DNA of 27,245 bases, taken from contig JAQGDQ010001564.1 in assembly GCA_030141605.1 (NCBI GenBank), forward strand, positions 1 through 27,245. The letters run 5' to 3'. The DNA is from Tubiluchus corallicola. Its lineage: Eukaryota; Priapulida; Priapulimorpha; Priapulimorphida; Tubiluchidae. Of this stretch, positions 1 through 8,924 are shown one piece after another (within the stretch, counting starts at the first letter, position 1; every line of letters begins with the position of its first letter). Under the pieces are notes generated by a model. The model was not told where the DNA came from. It saw nothing but the letters and a program-made list of their open reading frames with translations, and searched no databases. Both the position numbers and the translations under genes were made by a program.

Positions 1-14
1 TCATCATCATCATC

Positions 15-46
<32 letters not shown>

Positions 47-50
47 CATC

Positions 51-108
<58 letters not shown>

Positions 109-110
109 GG
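1..110. repeat. Trinucleotide microsatellite (ATC)n then (ATT)n
   Basis: A run of TCA/ATC triplets with one CACCAT interruption passes at about position 52 into a pure ATT run ending near 107. Any reading frame here is simple-sequence artefact. The following bases to 372 are intronic sequence with no other recognisable feature, ending in the acceptor of the first lectin exon. Confidence 0.95.
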
Positions 111-372
111 TATTTTATTTTATTTTGCAGCTTTTGCGTTTTTTCGTTCATTTTACGCTTCTGCTCAGTCCTGGACAAATTCATATTTTTGGCTTCAGAC
201 GACAAATGAATATTTGTGTGAAATTTTAATTGTTCTGTTTTGTTTGATGCAGCAGCCATCTTGTATCCACGACAAATGAAACAACGTAATAGCACCTAAG
301 CTTATCCTCCTGCCTCATTTCGAAAACTTAATTAGACCAAGCTGATTTCAAATTAAAATGTTATTTTTTCAG

Positions 373-583
373 GTCATGTGAGCTGTCCTTCTGGTTGCTC
401 CCCCTTTAGCGCAGCTTCCCTCACCGGGCGTTGCTACTGCTACCAAGGAGTATCTAACCGTCTCTCTTTCGAGGATGCTGTACGGTACTGCCACTCTGAA
501 AGTGTCGGAGGAGAGCTATTGGTTGTGGATTCCGAAGATGTACAGAATGAAATCGAACAATTTCTAAGGACCGCTTCGGATGC
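373..583 (+). CDS. Exon: N-terminal half of CTLD1
   Basis: The acceptor is a T-rich tract ending in CAG at 370-372 and the donor is GTAAAT at 584. Translation in the joined frame begins GHVSCPSGC and contains YCYQGVSNRLSFEDAVRYC, then GGELLVVDSEDVQNEIEQFL. This is the standard first half of a C-type lectin fold: Cys near the start, an aromatic strand, helix 1 with its Cys, the 'G-(A/E)-L-L' strand, and helix 2. An acidic run (DSEDVQNEIE) occupies helix 2. The frame continues only three bases past the donor before a stop, which supports the splice. Confidence 0.82.
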
Positions 584-2678
584 GTAAATATTGTTCATAT
601 ATTAGTTAATATCAGGTGCGTATCAGCACTTTACTCTGTTTGGTATCGTATCGTATCATGATTGTACCACCAAATTTGTATCGTTTAGCATCCCTGCATC
701 CTTACTTACATCACCAATCCATCTCATCTGTTGAAAGTAATGATTCCGGCAAGAAATATTCCGGTTTCTACTGTATCAAGAGGCAGCAGCAAATTCTTCA
801 TCTGCTTCACTGCAGATAGTTTACGTGTCAGATGTATCTCCAACACACTTAATCGTAACAAGATCTAAGAATTATGAATTTATTCCACAGCAAATCGTAC
901 ATATAAACAGACATACGAATTGTTATTTCATTATAAAATAAAATAAACGAGTCATTGTGAGGATTAGGAGGAAGGAGCATTATGCTTTCGAGTCCTCCTC
1001 CAGATAAGTGGAACAATTGACAATTAAGATTACATAGTATTTTTATCAGTTATGACGTACATTAGAACAAAAAAAGTTTTGTTAGTAACTTAAGATCAGG
1101 ATGAGTAAAATTGTGTGTTAATTATACCGTTGTAGTAAGTAATTCTTTGATGCTTTTTTAAATTGATAAAGATTAACAGTTTTCATTTCACTAAGGGTCC
1201 AAATATCTGGGTCATATTTTATCAGATGACAATAGAGATGATTTAGATATATTACGACAATGTTCAATTTACTATGGTAGAGCAAATAAATTACTCATGA
1301 AATTTTCTCACTGTTCAGTTAACGTGAAGAGACAATTGTTTAATGCTTACTGCACTACTTTTTATTGTATGTCCACTTGGAGACATTTTTATTCTTACAA
1401 TCTTAGCAAACTCAAGGTTGCATATAATGTATCAACACGGAAGCTGTTTAACTTTTCATATGATACGAGCGCTAGACATATTTCTACTAGACTTAATATT
1501 ATTTATTTTGATGTGATTCACAGAAAATGTGCATACAGTTTATACGTCAGTCTGAATAAGAGTGAAAATTTTATATGCAAGAACATTTTAAACAGTGATG
1601 CAAACTTTACTTCTGTAATTAGACGTCATTGGCGTAGTTTGTTATATCGTTAATTGTTATGTTTCATGATTTATTGTATTATTTGTATTAATTTGTGATG
1701 TGTATATGAACTTTGTAAAGTTTGAAATAAAATATTAAATCAAAATCAAATGACCTAGCAAATTTGCAACAAACAAGTTGTAAGTGCACGAAATTGTTTA
1801 AATTCTTTTGCTTGTTTTTCTAGAGCTGGACCATCACTCATCGGACTGAGTAAAACCTATACTCACTCTGCTGACCGTTGGGCATGGCCAGCAGGTTACT
1901 TACACTTCTCTTTAAGTTCGTCTTATCACAACTTCCAGACCGCTCCAGAAAACGTCAAAATGTTAGAAGAGAAAAAATGTGTAGCAATTCACAAGCAGTC
2001 TTTTCATTGGAATTATAGGCGTTGCTATAAACCTTGGGGATTCTTCTGCGAAGCCATGGGTATGGTGGTTTCTCTAATTACATTGTAAATATTACTACGT
2101 GTATGTTGGTTGGCATCCTTCTGTCTCGGAAGACAATGGAGTGTGCGCCAAGAGAGTCAGTTATTGATCACATTGATGGAGCTGCAGCGTCGACTGTGGT
2201 TGAACAGTGCGATCCTTGAACGTCTCCAGGGCGCACGCCTGGGCAAGGTGTATGGAGATCCTGAGTTGCCCAGACAACAGGAACCCCCTCTCTTCCTCGC
2301 TGGTGTAGTCCAAAGGAATGCGGAGCAATACGTTTGGCACCAGGTTGACTGCAGGAGCTGCCGGAGTCAGTGAGCATGCTGCACTGATCCGCCTTCGGAG
2401 CTCCACTCCTGATTTAGAAGGTTTACTCCTCTACACATGGCCATTGGGTCACTTGACTTCCTCCGCCCTCTAGCCGTTGGCTGCTTGTGCAGCTCCTCCG
2501 CCTAGTGTCGAGATACAGTGTGGGCATCCCGCAAGCCTACAGCACCTGGTATTCCTAGGCGGTCACCCCTCCAACTACTAACAAAGGCTCTACGTTGCTT
2601 AACTTCGGTGATCTGATGAGAACCGGTGTTTTCAACGTGATTTGGCCGTAGATTTACTGTAATTACAATGTAAATATT

Positions 2679-2731
<53 letters not shown>

Positions 2732-5700
2732 ATTGTACAACTTGACGTTCTATATTTCTTACAGCTTGTCCAGAGGCAGGAGTTGGCTGGATATCTTCAG
2801 CTGAGTTTGGAACTTGCTACAAATATGTGGATAGCCAGATGAGCAACTCGGAAGCCAAGTACTATTGCAGCAATATAGATACTGGCTCCCATGAATACGT
2901 GGTTTCCTTGCTTGTTGTTAGAAGCACGGCTGAAATGCAGTACCTAAAGGATAGATTGGCTGGCACCACTAACACTGTGTGGACGGCTTTGTGCAGTAGT
3001 GGATCACAATGGATGTGGAATGATGGAACGGTCCCTGATGATATGATTGTAAGTCAGATTAATACTACATTAAGAAACCTCCAATGTCTACCAATAATAT
3101 AGGTTTTACACATCAAATGTAGACACAGGACAGTTCAAATGTGACTTAGGTAAGTCAAATGTAGACATAGAATTCTACATTTTATTTGTCAACGTTTTAC
3201 AAAAAATGTCGGCAGAAAAGAATAAATCGGTTCCTACTTCCCAATGAACAGTGAATCACTAATTAGTTTTTTAAGTAATGCATTAGCACTGCATTAATGA
3301 ATTAGTTTCTCTCGAGAAACATTGTTTATTTTAAGAATGTATTGTTTTCTCTAACAGTTCCAATGGTATGTTCCAAGTTTACAGAATATTAGTGAGCTAT
3401 TAGTAGACCCATAACGTTTTTATTTTCACAGCAATTATTAAATTAAGATTAAAGGAGATTAAATTTTACATCCTTAAGCTTTACACATCCGCATTTGAGA
3501 TACCAATGTCACATTTGACTTGACATGTGTCTACATTTGACTTACCAAAAACGCTCAAGATTTGTTGAAAGCCATTGTTAACACATTTGAACTACTTAAG
3601 TCTACATTTGAGATACCAATGTCACATTTGACTTGACATGTGTCTACATTTGACTTACCAAAAACGCTCAAGATTTCTTGAAAACTATTGTTAACACATT
3701 TGAACTACCTAAGTCTACATTTGAGTTTCCAAGACACATTTGAATTACCTAAATCTACATTTGAGCTAACGTCGGTCTACATTTGACATGTAAAACCTAT
3801 ATTAGTAGAACGAATTTATTGTTCAAATTTATCATTTCAATTTGCAAATTATTAAATGTTTTTGCAGTTCCTACCAATTCCTCGAAAAGCGACTTTTCTA
3901 TAATTATGGAAACTTTCTTTACCAATGTCAAAATGACTGGTCTGTAACTCAAGGACTGTCAAAATTACTGTCGTTTAACTGACTGACTGTCAAAATTACT
4001 GTCCTTTAACTGACTGACTGTCAAAATGACTCTCCATTATCGTGATGAAGGAACGAAGTGCAGTAATTGGTAATCAATCGACAGTATAAAGTGTACAGAA
4101 ATATGGCCTCTGTTTTGCATTTTTTAGTTACAAGCATTGGAAGTTGCAACTGCTACAACAGAAGATGATGGTAAATGCATTGGATACAAAGACGGCAAGT
4201 TTGGACAACTGGCTGATAAGGAAACTTTGCCATTCATATGTAAACTGGGTACGTGCCTGTAGGTATATATGCAGACTGTAGACGAGCCTTTAGGTGTGAT
4301 AAATCCACGCTCAGTGTCGAAGAAGCGCATTCACTCAGTTGTTGAAGTTTCCATTAAGTTTCAACGTGTCCTGCACGATTTCTAAACAAATGGCATGTTT
4401 GTTGCATTGTTGTTCATTTTATTTTTGTTCATTTAGATAAATTGCTGTCACATTAACCCTTTCATACCCGTTGTATCCCGTGGGATACGAGAATATTCTC
4501 TGCCTTTAAAATTAATAAAATTTTAAAACTGAGAGTTATTTGATCTGTTAATAGTTATTTTGATTTAAGCCAATAACAATAAACTAAAAATAGTGATAAA
4601 ATGGCAAACTAGAAAATCTACATAACATAAAAAACTGCACAAGGTACAGTACTTCAGAGATGACTTTGTACAGATCAGCATTGCATGCATACTAAATGTC
4701 TTAAATACTTTAAAAAATTACCAGCAGTTGCAAAATGAAGCACATTTTATGCTTCCATTGCATCCCAATGTATCCCGTGGGATACAGGCTATATTTAGCA
4801 CGCGGGCACAGGTAGAAAAAAATGATTATTATGTGTCAACAAGATGGACATACTGAACAAATGTACCAAGCCAAAAAAATTTTTCTTATTAAAAAAATAA
4901 TTTGGGACTGAAAGGGTTAATTGGCTGAACATACTTTTCGGTTTAGATAAAGATGAATGCAGAAAAGGACACGATTGCAACAAACTGGCAACCTGCCACA
5001 ACGCCGTGGGAAGCTTCAAGTGCATTTGCAACAATGGTTATGAAGGCAATGGTGTAATCTGTGTTGACACAAATGAATGTTCTTCTGGTGTAGCAAAGTG
5101 TCATACAAATGCTGCATGTTCTAACACTGATGGCAGCTACGAATGTTCTTGTAACTCTGGACACACTGGTAATGGCGTCATCTGCACTGATATTGATGAA
5201 TGTTCTTCTGGTGTAGCAAAGTGTCATGCAAATGCTGCATGCTCTAACACTGATGGCAGTTACGAATGTTCTTGTAACTCTGGATACACTGGTAATGGCG
5301 TCATCTGCACTGATATTGATGAATGTTCTTCTGGGGTAGCAAAGTGTCATGCAAATGCTGCATGCTCTAACACTGATGGCAGTTACGAATGCTCTTGTAA
5401 CTCTGGATACACTGGTAATGGCATCATCTGCACTGATATTGATGAATGTTCTTCTGGTGTAGCAAAGTGTCATGCAAATGCTGCATGCTCTAACACTGAT
5501 GGCAGTTACGAATGCTCTTGTAACTCTGGATACACTGGTAATGGCATCATCTGCACTGATATTGATGAATGTTCTTCTGTTGTAGCAAAGTGTCATGCAA
5601 ATGCTGCATGCTCTAACACTGATGGCAGTTACGAATGTTCTTGTAACTCTGGATACAAAGGTAATGGTGTCATCTGCACTGATATTGATGAATGTTCTTC

Positions 5701-7736
5701 TGTTGTAGCAAAGTGTCATGCAAATGCTGCATGCTCTAACACTGATGGCAGTTACGAATGTTCTTGTAACTCTGGATACAAAGGTAATGGCGTCATCTGC
5801 ACTGATATTGATGAATGTTCTTCTGGGGTAGCAAAGTGTCATGCAAATGCTGCATGCTCTAACACTGATGGCAGTTACGAATGTTCTTGTAACTCTGGAT
5901 ACACTGGTGATGGAGTCATCTGCACTGATATTGATGAATGTTCTTCTGGGGTAGCAAAGTGTCATGCAAATGCTGCATGCTCTAACACTGATGGCAGTTA
6001 CGAATGTTCTTGTAACTCTGGATACACTGGTAATGGCGTCATCTGCACTGATATTGATGAATGTTCTTCTGGGGTAGCAAAGTGTCATGCAAATGCTGCA
6101 TGTTCTAACACTGATGGCAGTTACGAATGTTCTTGTAACTCTGGATACACTGGTAATGGCGTCATCTGCACTGATATTGATGAATGTTCTTCTGGTGTAG
6201 CAAAGTGTCATGCAAATGCTGCATGCTCTAACACTGATGGCAGTTACGAATGTTCTTGTAACTCTGGATACAAAGGTGATGGAGTCATCTGCACTGATAT
6301 TGATGAATGTTCTTCTGGGGTAGCAAAGTGTCATGCAAATGCTGCATGCTCTAACACTGATGGCAGTTACGAATGCTCTTGTAACTCTGGATACAAAGGT
6401 GATGGTGTTTCCTGCACTGACATTGATGAATGTTCTTCTGACACAAAAAATTGTCATGCAAATGCTGCATGTTCTAACACTGATGGCAGTTACGAATGTT
6501 CTTGTAACTCTGGATACACTGGTAATGGCGTCATCTGCACTGATATTGATGAATGTTCTTCTGGGGTAGCAAAGTGTCATGCAAATGCTGCATGCTCTAA
6601 AACTGATGACGGTTACGAATGTTCTTGTAACTCTGGATACACTGGTAATGGCGTCATCTGCACTGATATTGATGAATGTTCTTCTGGTGTAGCAAAGTGT
6701 CATGCAAATGCTGCATGTTCTAACACTGATGGCAGTTACGAATGTTCTTGTAACTCTGGATACAAAGGTGATGGTGTCATCTGCACTGATATTGATGAAT
6801 GTTCTTCTGTTGTAGCAAAGTGTCATGCAAATGCTGCATGCTCTAACACTGATGGCAGTTACGAATGCTCTTGTAACTCTGGATACAAAGGTGATGGTGT
6901 CATCTGCACTGATATTGATGAATGTTCTTCTGTTGTAGCAAAGTGTCATGCAAATGCTGCATGTTCTAACACTGGTGGCAGTTACGAATGTTCTTGTAAC
7001 TCTGGATACAAAGGTGATGGTGTCATCTGCACTGATATTGATGAATGTTCTTCTGTTGTAGCAAAGTGTCATGCAAATGCTGCATGCTCTAACACTGATG
7101 GCAGTTACGAATGCTCTTGTAACTCTGGATACAAAGGTGATGGTGTCATCTGCACTGATATTGATGAATGTTCTTCTGTTGTAGCAAAGTGTCATGCAAA
7201 TGCTGCATGTTCTAACACTGGTGGCAGTTACGAATGTTCTTGTAACTCTGGATACAAAGGTGATGGCGTCATCTGCACTGATATTGATGAATGTTCTTCT
7301 AGTGTAGCAAAGTGTCATGCAAATGCTGCATGTTCTAACACTGATGGCAGTTACGGATGTTCTTGTAACTCTGGATACAAAGGTGATGGAGACATCTGCA
7401 CTGATATTGATGAATGTTCTTCTGGTGTAGCAAAGTGTCATGCAAATGCTGCATGTTCTAACATTGATGGCAGTTACGAATGTTCTTGTAACTCTGGATA
7501 CACTGGTAATGGCGTCATCTGCACTGATATTGATGAATGTTCTTCTGGTGTAGCAAAGTGTCATGCAAATGCTGCATGCTCTAACACTGATGGCAGTTAC
7601 GAATGCTCTTGTAACTCTGGATACAAAGGTGATGGAGTCATCTGCACTGATATTGATGAATGTAGTGAGATCTTCACGCATTTCTGCACTACACAAGAAG
7701 TATGCGTCAATACATTTGGCAGTTATACGTGCAAAG
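373..7736 (+). CDS. C-type lectin / cbEGF-repeat extracellular protein (5' and 3' incomplete), five exons
   Basis: Five exons join in frame: 373-583, 1824-2059, 2765-3048, 4128-4248 and 4947-7736. Junction phases are 2, 1, 0 and 1 and match at each donor and acceptor; the array exon is entered and left in phase 1, as is usual for shuffled EGF modules. The product has CTLD1, CTLD2, then 22 complete calcium-binding EGF repeats and part of a 23rd. Such proteins are secreted or membrane-anchored and act in adhesion, matrix or recognition. The CTLDs lack the usual EPN/QPD and WND sugar-binding triplets, so classical calcium-dependent glycan binding is doubtful. The first exon enters in phase 1, so the signal peptide is upstream of the window. 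No downstream exon was found; retaining the intron after 7736 would give a stop about 14 codons later. I do not recognise a named orthologue. Confidence 0.85.
866..1192 (-). pseudogene. 3' end of a non-LTR retrotransposon (5'-truncated)
   Basis: On the minus strand this encodes the last residues of a reverse-transcriptase polyprotein (EMKTVNLYQFKKASKNYLLQ, then a stop). A 3' UTR with a purine-rich GGAGGAGGAC stretch and an AATAAA-like end near 866 follows. It is clearly homologous to 19636-20165, which preserves more coding sequence. The 'Lxx(F)KKxxKxYLL' ending is typical of CR1/Jockey-type ORF2 C-termini (family knowledge). The clade is not determined. Confidence 0.75.
1195..1750 (+). pseudogene. 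Reverse-transcriptase C-terminal fragment of a non-LTR retrotransposon
   Basis: An open frame from 1195 to the stop at 1651-1653 starts with KYLGHILSDD and continues with ILRQCSIYYGRANKLLMKFS, QLFNAYCTTFYC and LKVAYNVSTRKLF. This block is characteristic of the region C-terminal to the catalytic palm in CR1/Jockey-like ORF2 proteins. The catalytic YxDD segment is absent because the copy is truncated at its 5' end. A short 3' UTR with AATAAA near 1727 and an A-rich tail (AAATCAAAATCAAA) ends the copy. It abuts the minus-strand fragment almost without spacing. The frame is free of stops, so the insertion may be fairly young, but no start or catalytic domain remains. Confidence 0.85.
1824..2059 (+). 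CDS. Exon: C-terminal half of CTLD1
   Basis: The acceptor is a T-rich tract ending in TAG at 1821-1823 and the donor is GTATGG at 2060. With the carried GC from the previous exon the frame reads AAGPSLIGLSK, RWAWPAGYLHF, TAPEN, KKCVAIHKQSFHWNYRRC and WGFFCEAM. These match the CTLD landmarks WIGL, the W-W core, the long loop, the CV(A/E)I strand, the W-C strand and the terminal F-F-C-E. The long-loop position has APEN where EPN or QPD is expected, and WNY replaces WND. The fold is likely intact but canonical calcium and sugar ligands are missing. Confidence 0.88.
2105..2655 (-). mobile_element. 5S-rRNA-headed SINE, copy 1
   Basis: Read on the minus strand, 2652 to about 2535 closely follows an invertebrate 5S rRNA. 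Landmarks are CTACGGCCA at the start, CACCGGTTCTCATCAGATCA, GAAGTTAAGCAACGT, GGGGTGACCGCCTAGGAA and GCTGTAGGCTT at the end. A ~430-bp body ending in GGATGCCAACCAA is attached to this head. The same composite recurs at 7894-8412, which shows a dispersed SINE rather than a 5S gene. Flanks at about 2077-2104 and 2661-2689 repeat a ~25-bp sequence (AATTACANTGTAAATATTAC), consistent with a target-site duplication. The element lies antisense in intron 2 of the lectin gene. The internal 5S promoter region is largely preserved. Confidence 0.85.
2683..2727. repeat. (TA)n microsatellite
   Basis: An uninterrupted alternating AT tract directly follows the 3' target-duplication flank of the SINE and lies about 35 bp upstream of the CTLD2 acceptor. 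Confidence 0.95.
2765..3048 (+). CDS. Exon: first part of CTLD2
   Basis: The acceptor is TTTCTTACAG, ending at 2764, and the donor is GTAAGT at 3049. The phase-1 junction with the previous exon is exact. The frame reads ACPEAGVGWISSAEFGTCYK, then SNSEAKYYC, VSLLVVRSTAEMQYLKDRL, VWTALCSSGSQWMW and NDGTVPDD. This is a second C-type-lectin-like domain up to the long loop, with helix 1 Cys, helix 2, 'VWTAL' in the WIGL position and 'WMWNDGT' as the core Trp pair. It is more divergent than CTLD1. Confidence 0.85.
3095..3804. mobile_element. 710-bp foldback / MITE-like element with inverted termini
   Basis: The left end TAATATAGGTTTTACA (3095 on) and the reverse complement of the right end (to 3804) agree, and the match continues through TCAAATGTAGAC with one or two differences, giving roughly 28-bp inverted termini. 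The motif CAAATGTAGAC / GTCTACATTTG recurs many times inside in both orientations. A ~112-bp unit is tandemly duplicated (about 3496-3607 and 3608-3719). A TA or TATA target duplication is possible because the terminus is AT-palindromic, so the superfamily is unclear. It sits in intron 3 of the lectin gene, 46 bp past the donor. Confidence 0.7.
3920..4035. repeat. Short imperfect tandem repeat (CTGACTGTCAAAAT-type)
   Basis: Roughly 38-bp units containing GACTGTCAAAATTACTGTC and TTTAACTGACTGACTGTC are repeated two to three times in the intron before the last CTLD2 exon. Confidence 0.6.
4128..4248 (+). CDS. Exon: C-terminal end of CTLD2
   Basis: The acceptor is TTTTTTAG at 4120-4127 and the donor is GTACGT at 4249. 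It joins the previous exon in phase 0 and the next in phase 1. The frame reads LQALEVATATTEDDGKCIGY, then KDGKFGQLADKETLPFICKL. The 'C-x-G-Y' strand and the terminal 'PFICK' are the last two conserved cysteine strands of a CTLD. The WND triplet is absent. The exon is short (121 bp) and would be missed without the splice logic. Confidence 0.8.
4457..4916. mobile_element. piggyBac-type MITE, copy 1
   Basis: The element begins CCCTTTCA and ends TGAAAGGG, a perfect inverted terminus, and is flanked on both sides by TTAA (4453-4456 and 4917-4920). TTAA target duplication with CCC-starting termini is the piggyBac signature. The 460-bp body has no coding capacity. Two subterminal copies of GTATCCCGTGGGATAC lie near the ends. 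A second copy is at 18779-19235. It ends only 30 bp before the giant EGF exon. Confidence 0.88.
4947..7736 (+). CDS. Exon: giant tandem cbEGF array (22 full repeats plus one partial)
   Basis: The acceptor is GGTTTAG ending at 4946 and the donor is GGTACAG with GT at 7737. Entry and exit are both phase 1. The exon encodes one 40-residue repeat (DKDEC...), 21 repeats of 41 residues, and DIDECSEIFTHFC...GSYTCK, the start of a further EGF cut by the intron. Each repeat has six cysteines, the DIDEC calcium-binding start and the C-x-N-x4-Y-x-C aspartate/asparagine-hydroxylation consensus (CSNTDGSYEC). Array cbEGFs form calcium-rigidified rods (family knowledge). Repeats 2-22 are nearly identical; differences are concentrated in the GVAKC/VVAKC and TGNG/KGDG positions. 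Repeat 13 carries SSDTKNC, repeats 17 and 19 have TGGS, and repeat 20 has YGC in place of YEC. 930 codons account for the exon length exactly. Confidence 0.93.
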
Positions 7737-7789
7737 GTACAGTATTGAACATTAAAAGTTTATTTTTGGCAACCTTTTTTTAATTTGGG

Positions 7790-7893
7790 AAAAATAAGCC
7801 CATAATACTAAACTTGCGGACAGCAATAATATCTCCAATATATTTAAATATATTATTACTATTATCATTATCGTTATCATTATCATTATCATT
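7790..7893. repeat. AT-rich tract and (ATTATC)n microsatellite before SINE copy 2
   Basis: Irregular TATTAT and CATTAT hexamers occupy 7849-7893. The same hexamer resumes at about 8413 on the other side of the SINE, so the element was inserted into an existing microsatellite. Confidence 0.8.
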
Positions 7894-8412
7894 GGTTGGC
7901 ATCCTTCTGTCTCCGAAGACAATGGCGTGTGCGCCAAGAGAGTCAGTTATTGATCACATTGATGGAGCTGCAGCGTCGACTGTGGCTGAGCAGCGCGATC
8001 CTTGAACGTCTCCAGGGCGTACGCCAGGGCAGGGTGTATGGAGATCCCGAGTTGCCCAGACTACAGGAACCCTCTCTTCCTCCCTGGTGTAGTCCAAAGG
8101 AAAGTGGAGCGATACGTGTGACACCAGGTTGGCTGCAGGAGCTGCCGGAGTCAGTGAGCATGCTGCACTGGTCCGCCTTCGGGGCTCCACTCCTGATTTG
8201 GAAGGTTTACTCCTCTACACATGGCCGTTGGGTCACTTGACCTCCTCCGTCCTCTAGCCGTTAGCTGCTTGTGCAGGTCCTCCGCCTAGTGTCGAGATAC
8301 AGTTTGGGCATCCCGCAAGCCTACACCCATCCAAGTACCAACCAAGCTCTACGTTGCTTAACTTCGGTGATCAGACTAGAACCGGTGTTTTCAACTTGAT
8401 TTGGCTGTAGTC
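7894..8412 (-). mobile_element. 5S-rRNA-headed SINE, copy 2
   Basis: The copy is collinear with 2105-2655 and in the same orientation. The 5S-like head on the minus strand runs from about 8411 (CTACAGCCAAATC, GTTCTAGTCTGATCA, GAAGTTAAGCAACGTAGAG, GTACTTGGATGGGTG) to TGTAGGCTT near 8318. About 24 bases just before the final TGTAGGCTT are deleted relative to copy 1. The body ends in GGATGCCAACCAA. It is flanked on both sides by (ATTATC)n, so a target duplication cannot be delimited. Confidence 0.83.
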
Positions 8413-8640
8413 TATCATTATCATTATCATTATCATTATTGTTACTGTTAAATTAAAGGTAGAATAGATGTGATTATTGGAGAATCTTATTTAGATTTCA
8501 TGGAGTATCTTTAGCATTATCATTATCGTTATCGTTATCATTATCATTATCGATATAATTATCGTTATCGTTATCGTTATCGTTATCGTTATCCTTATCG
8601 CTATCATTATCATTATCATTATTATTACTGTTATTACCTA
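8413..8640. repeat. (ATTATC)/(GTTATC) imperfect microsatellites
   Basis: CATTAT hexamers at 8413-8440, then CATTATCGTTAT/GTTATC units at 8514-8630. The reverse strand reads as runs of Asn-Asp, which is an artefact. Confidence 0.9.
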
Positions 8641-8924
8641 AGGTAAAGTATTTATACAGAAGTTTAATACTCTCGTTTTTCACAGTAATGAAACTTAAGT
8701 TTGCTTGAGTATGACACAAACCTAAGTGAACAGCTGGGCAAAGAAGACACGCAAGGAAGTAAGTAGAGACTATTTTAACAATTTTCAAAAGTGCCTTTTT
8801 GTTGCTTTTATAGTTTTTTAAAGGGACTGATAGCGTTTTTGTGACCACATTTGTGTTGCTCGAGTATGGTGGACAAAGTTGTAAGATTTTAGAATTGCGG
8901 TCGTTTCTTCTCCTCTTTTCCTTC
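8641..8924. other. Unassigned spacer
   Basis: No gene, RNA or recognisable repeat was seen between the hexamer microsatellite and the 92-bp array. Confidence 0.5.

Larger units (their letters stand above)
584..1823. other. Intron 1 of the lectin/EGF gene
   Basis: The intron separates the two halves of CTLD1. It contains two abutting non-LTR retrotransposon fragments (866-1192 on the minus strand, 1195-1750 on the plus strand) and ends in a T-rich tract and TAG at 1821-1823. The 584-865 and 1751-1820 segments show no other feature that I can name. Confidence 0.8.

Noticed and set aside
2110-2406. Several short frames on both strands in the SINE (and at 7896-8240)
   Set aside because: They fall in the noncoding SINE body and are not conserved in frame between the two copies.
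2533-2652. A functional 5S rRNA gene
   Set aside because: It is fused to a repeated body present elsewhere, carries substitutions in stems, and is flanked by target-like duplications.
4943-7696. 917-codon open frame on the minus strand opposite the EGF exon
   Set aside because: The 123-bp unit is a multiple of three, so one stop-free antisense unit makes the whole array open. The plus strand encodes perfect cbEGF repeats with matching splice sites.
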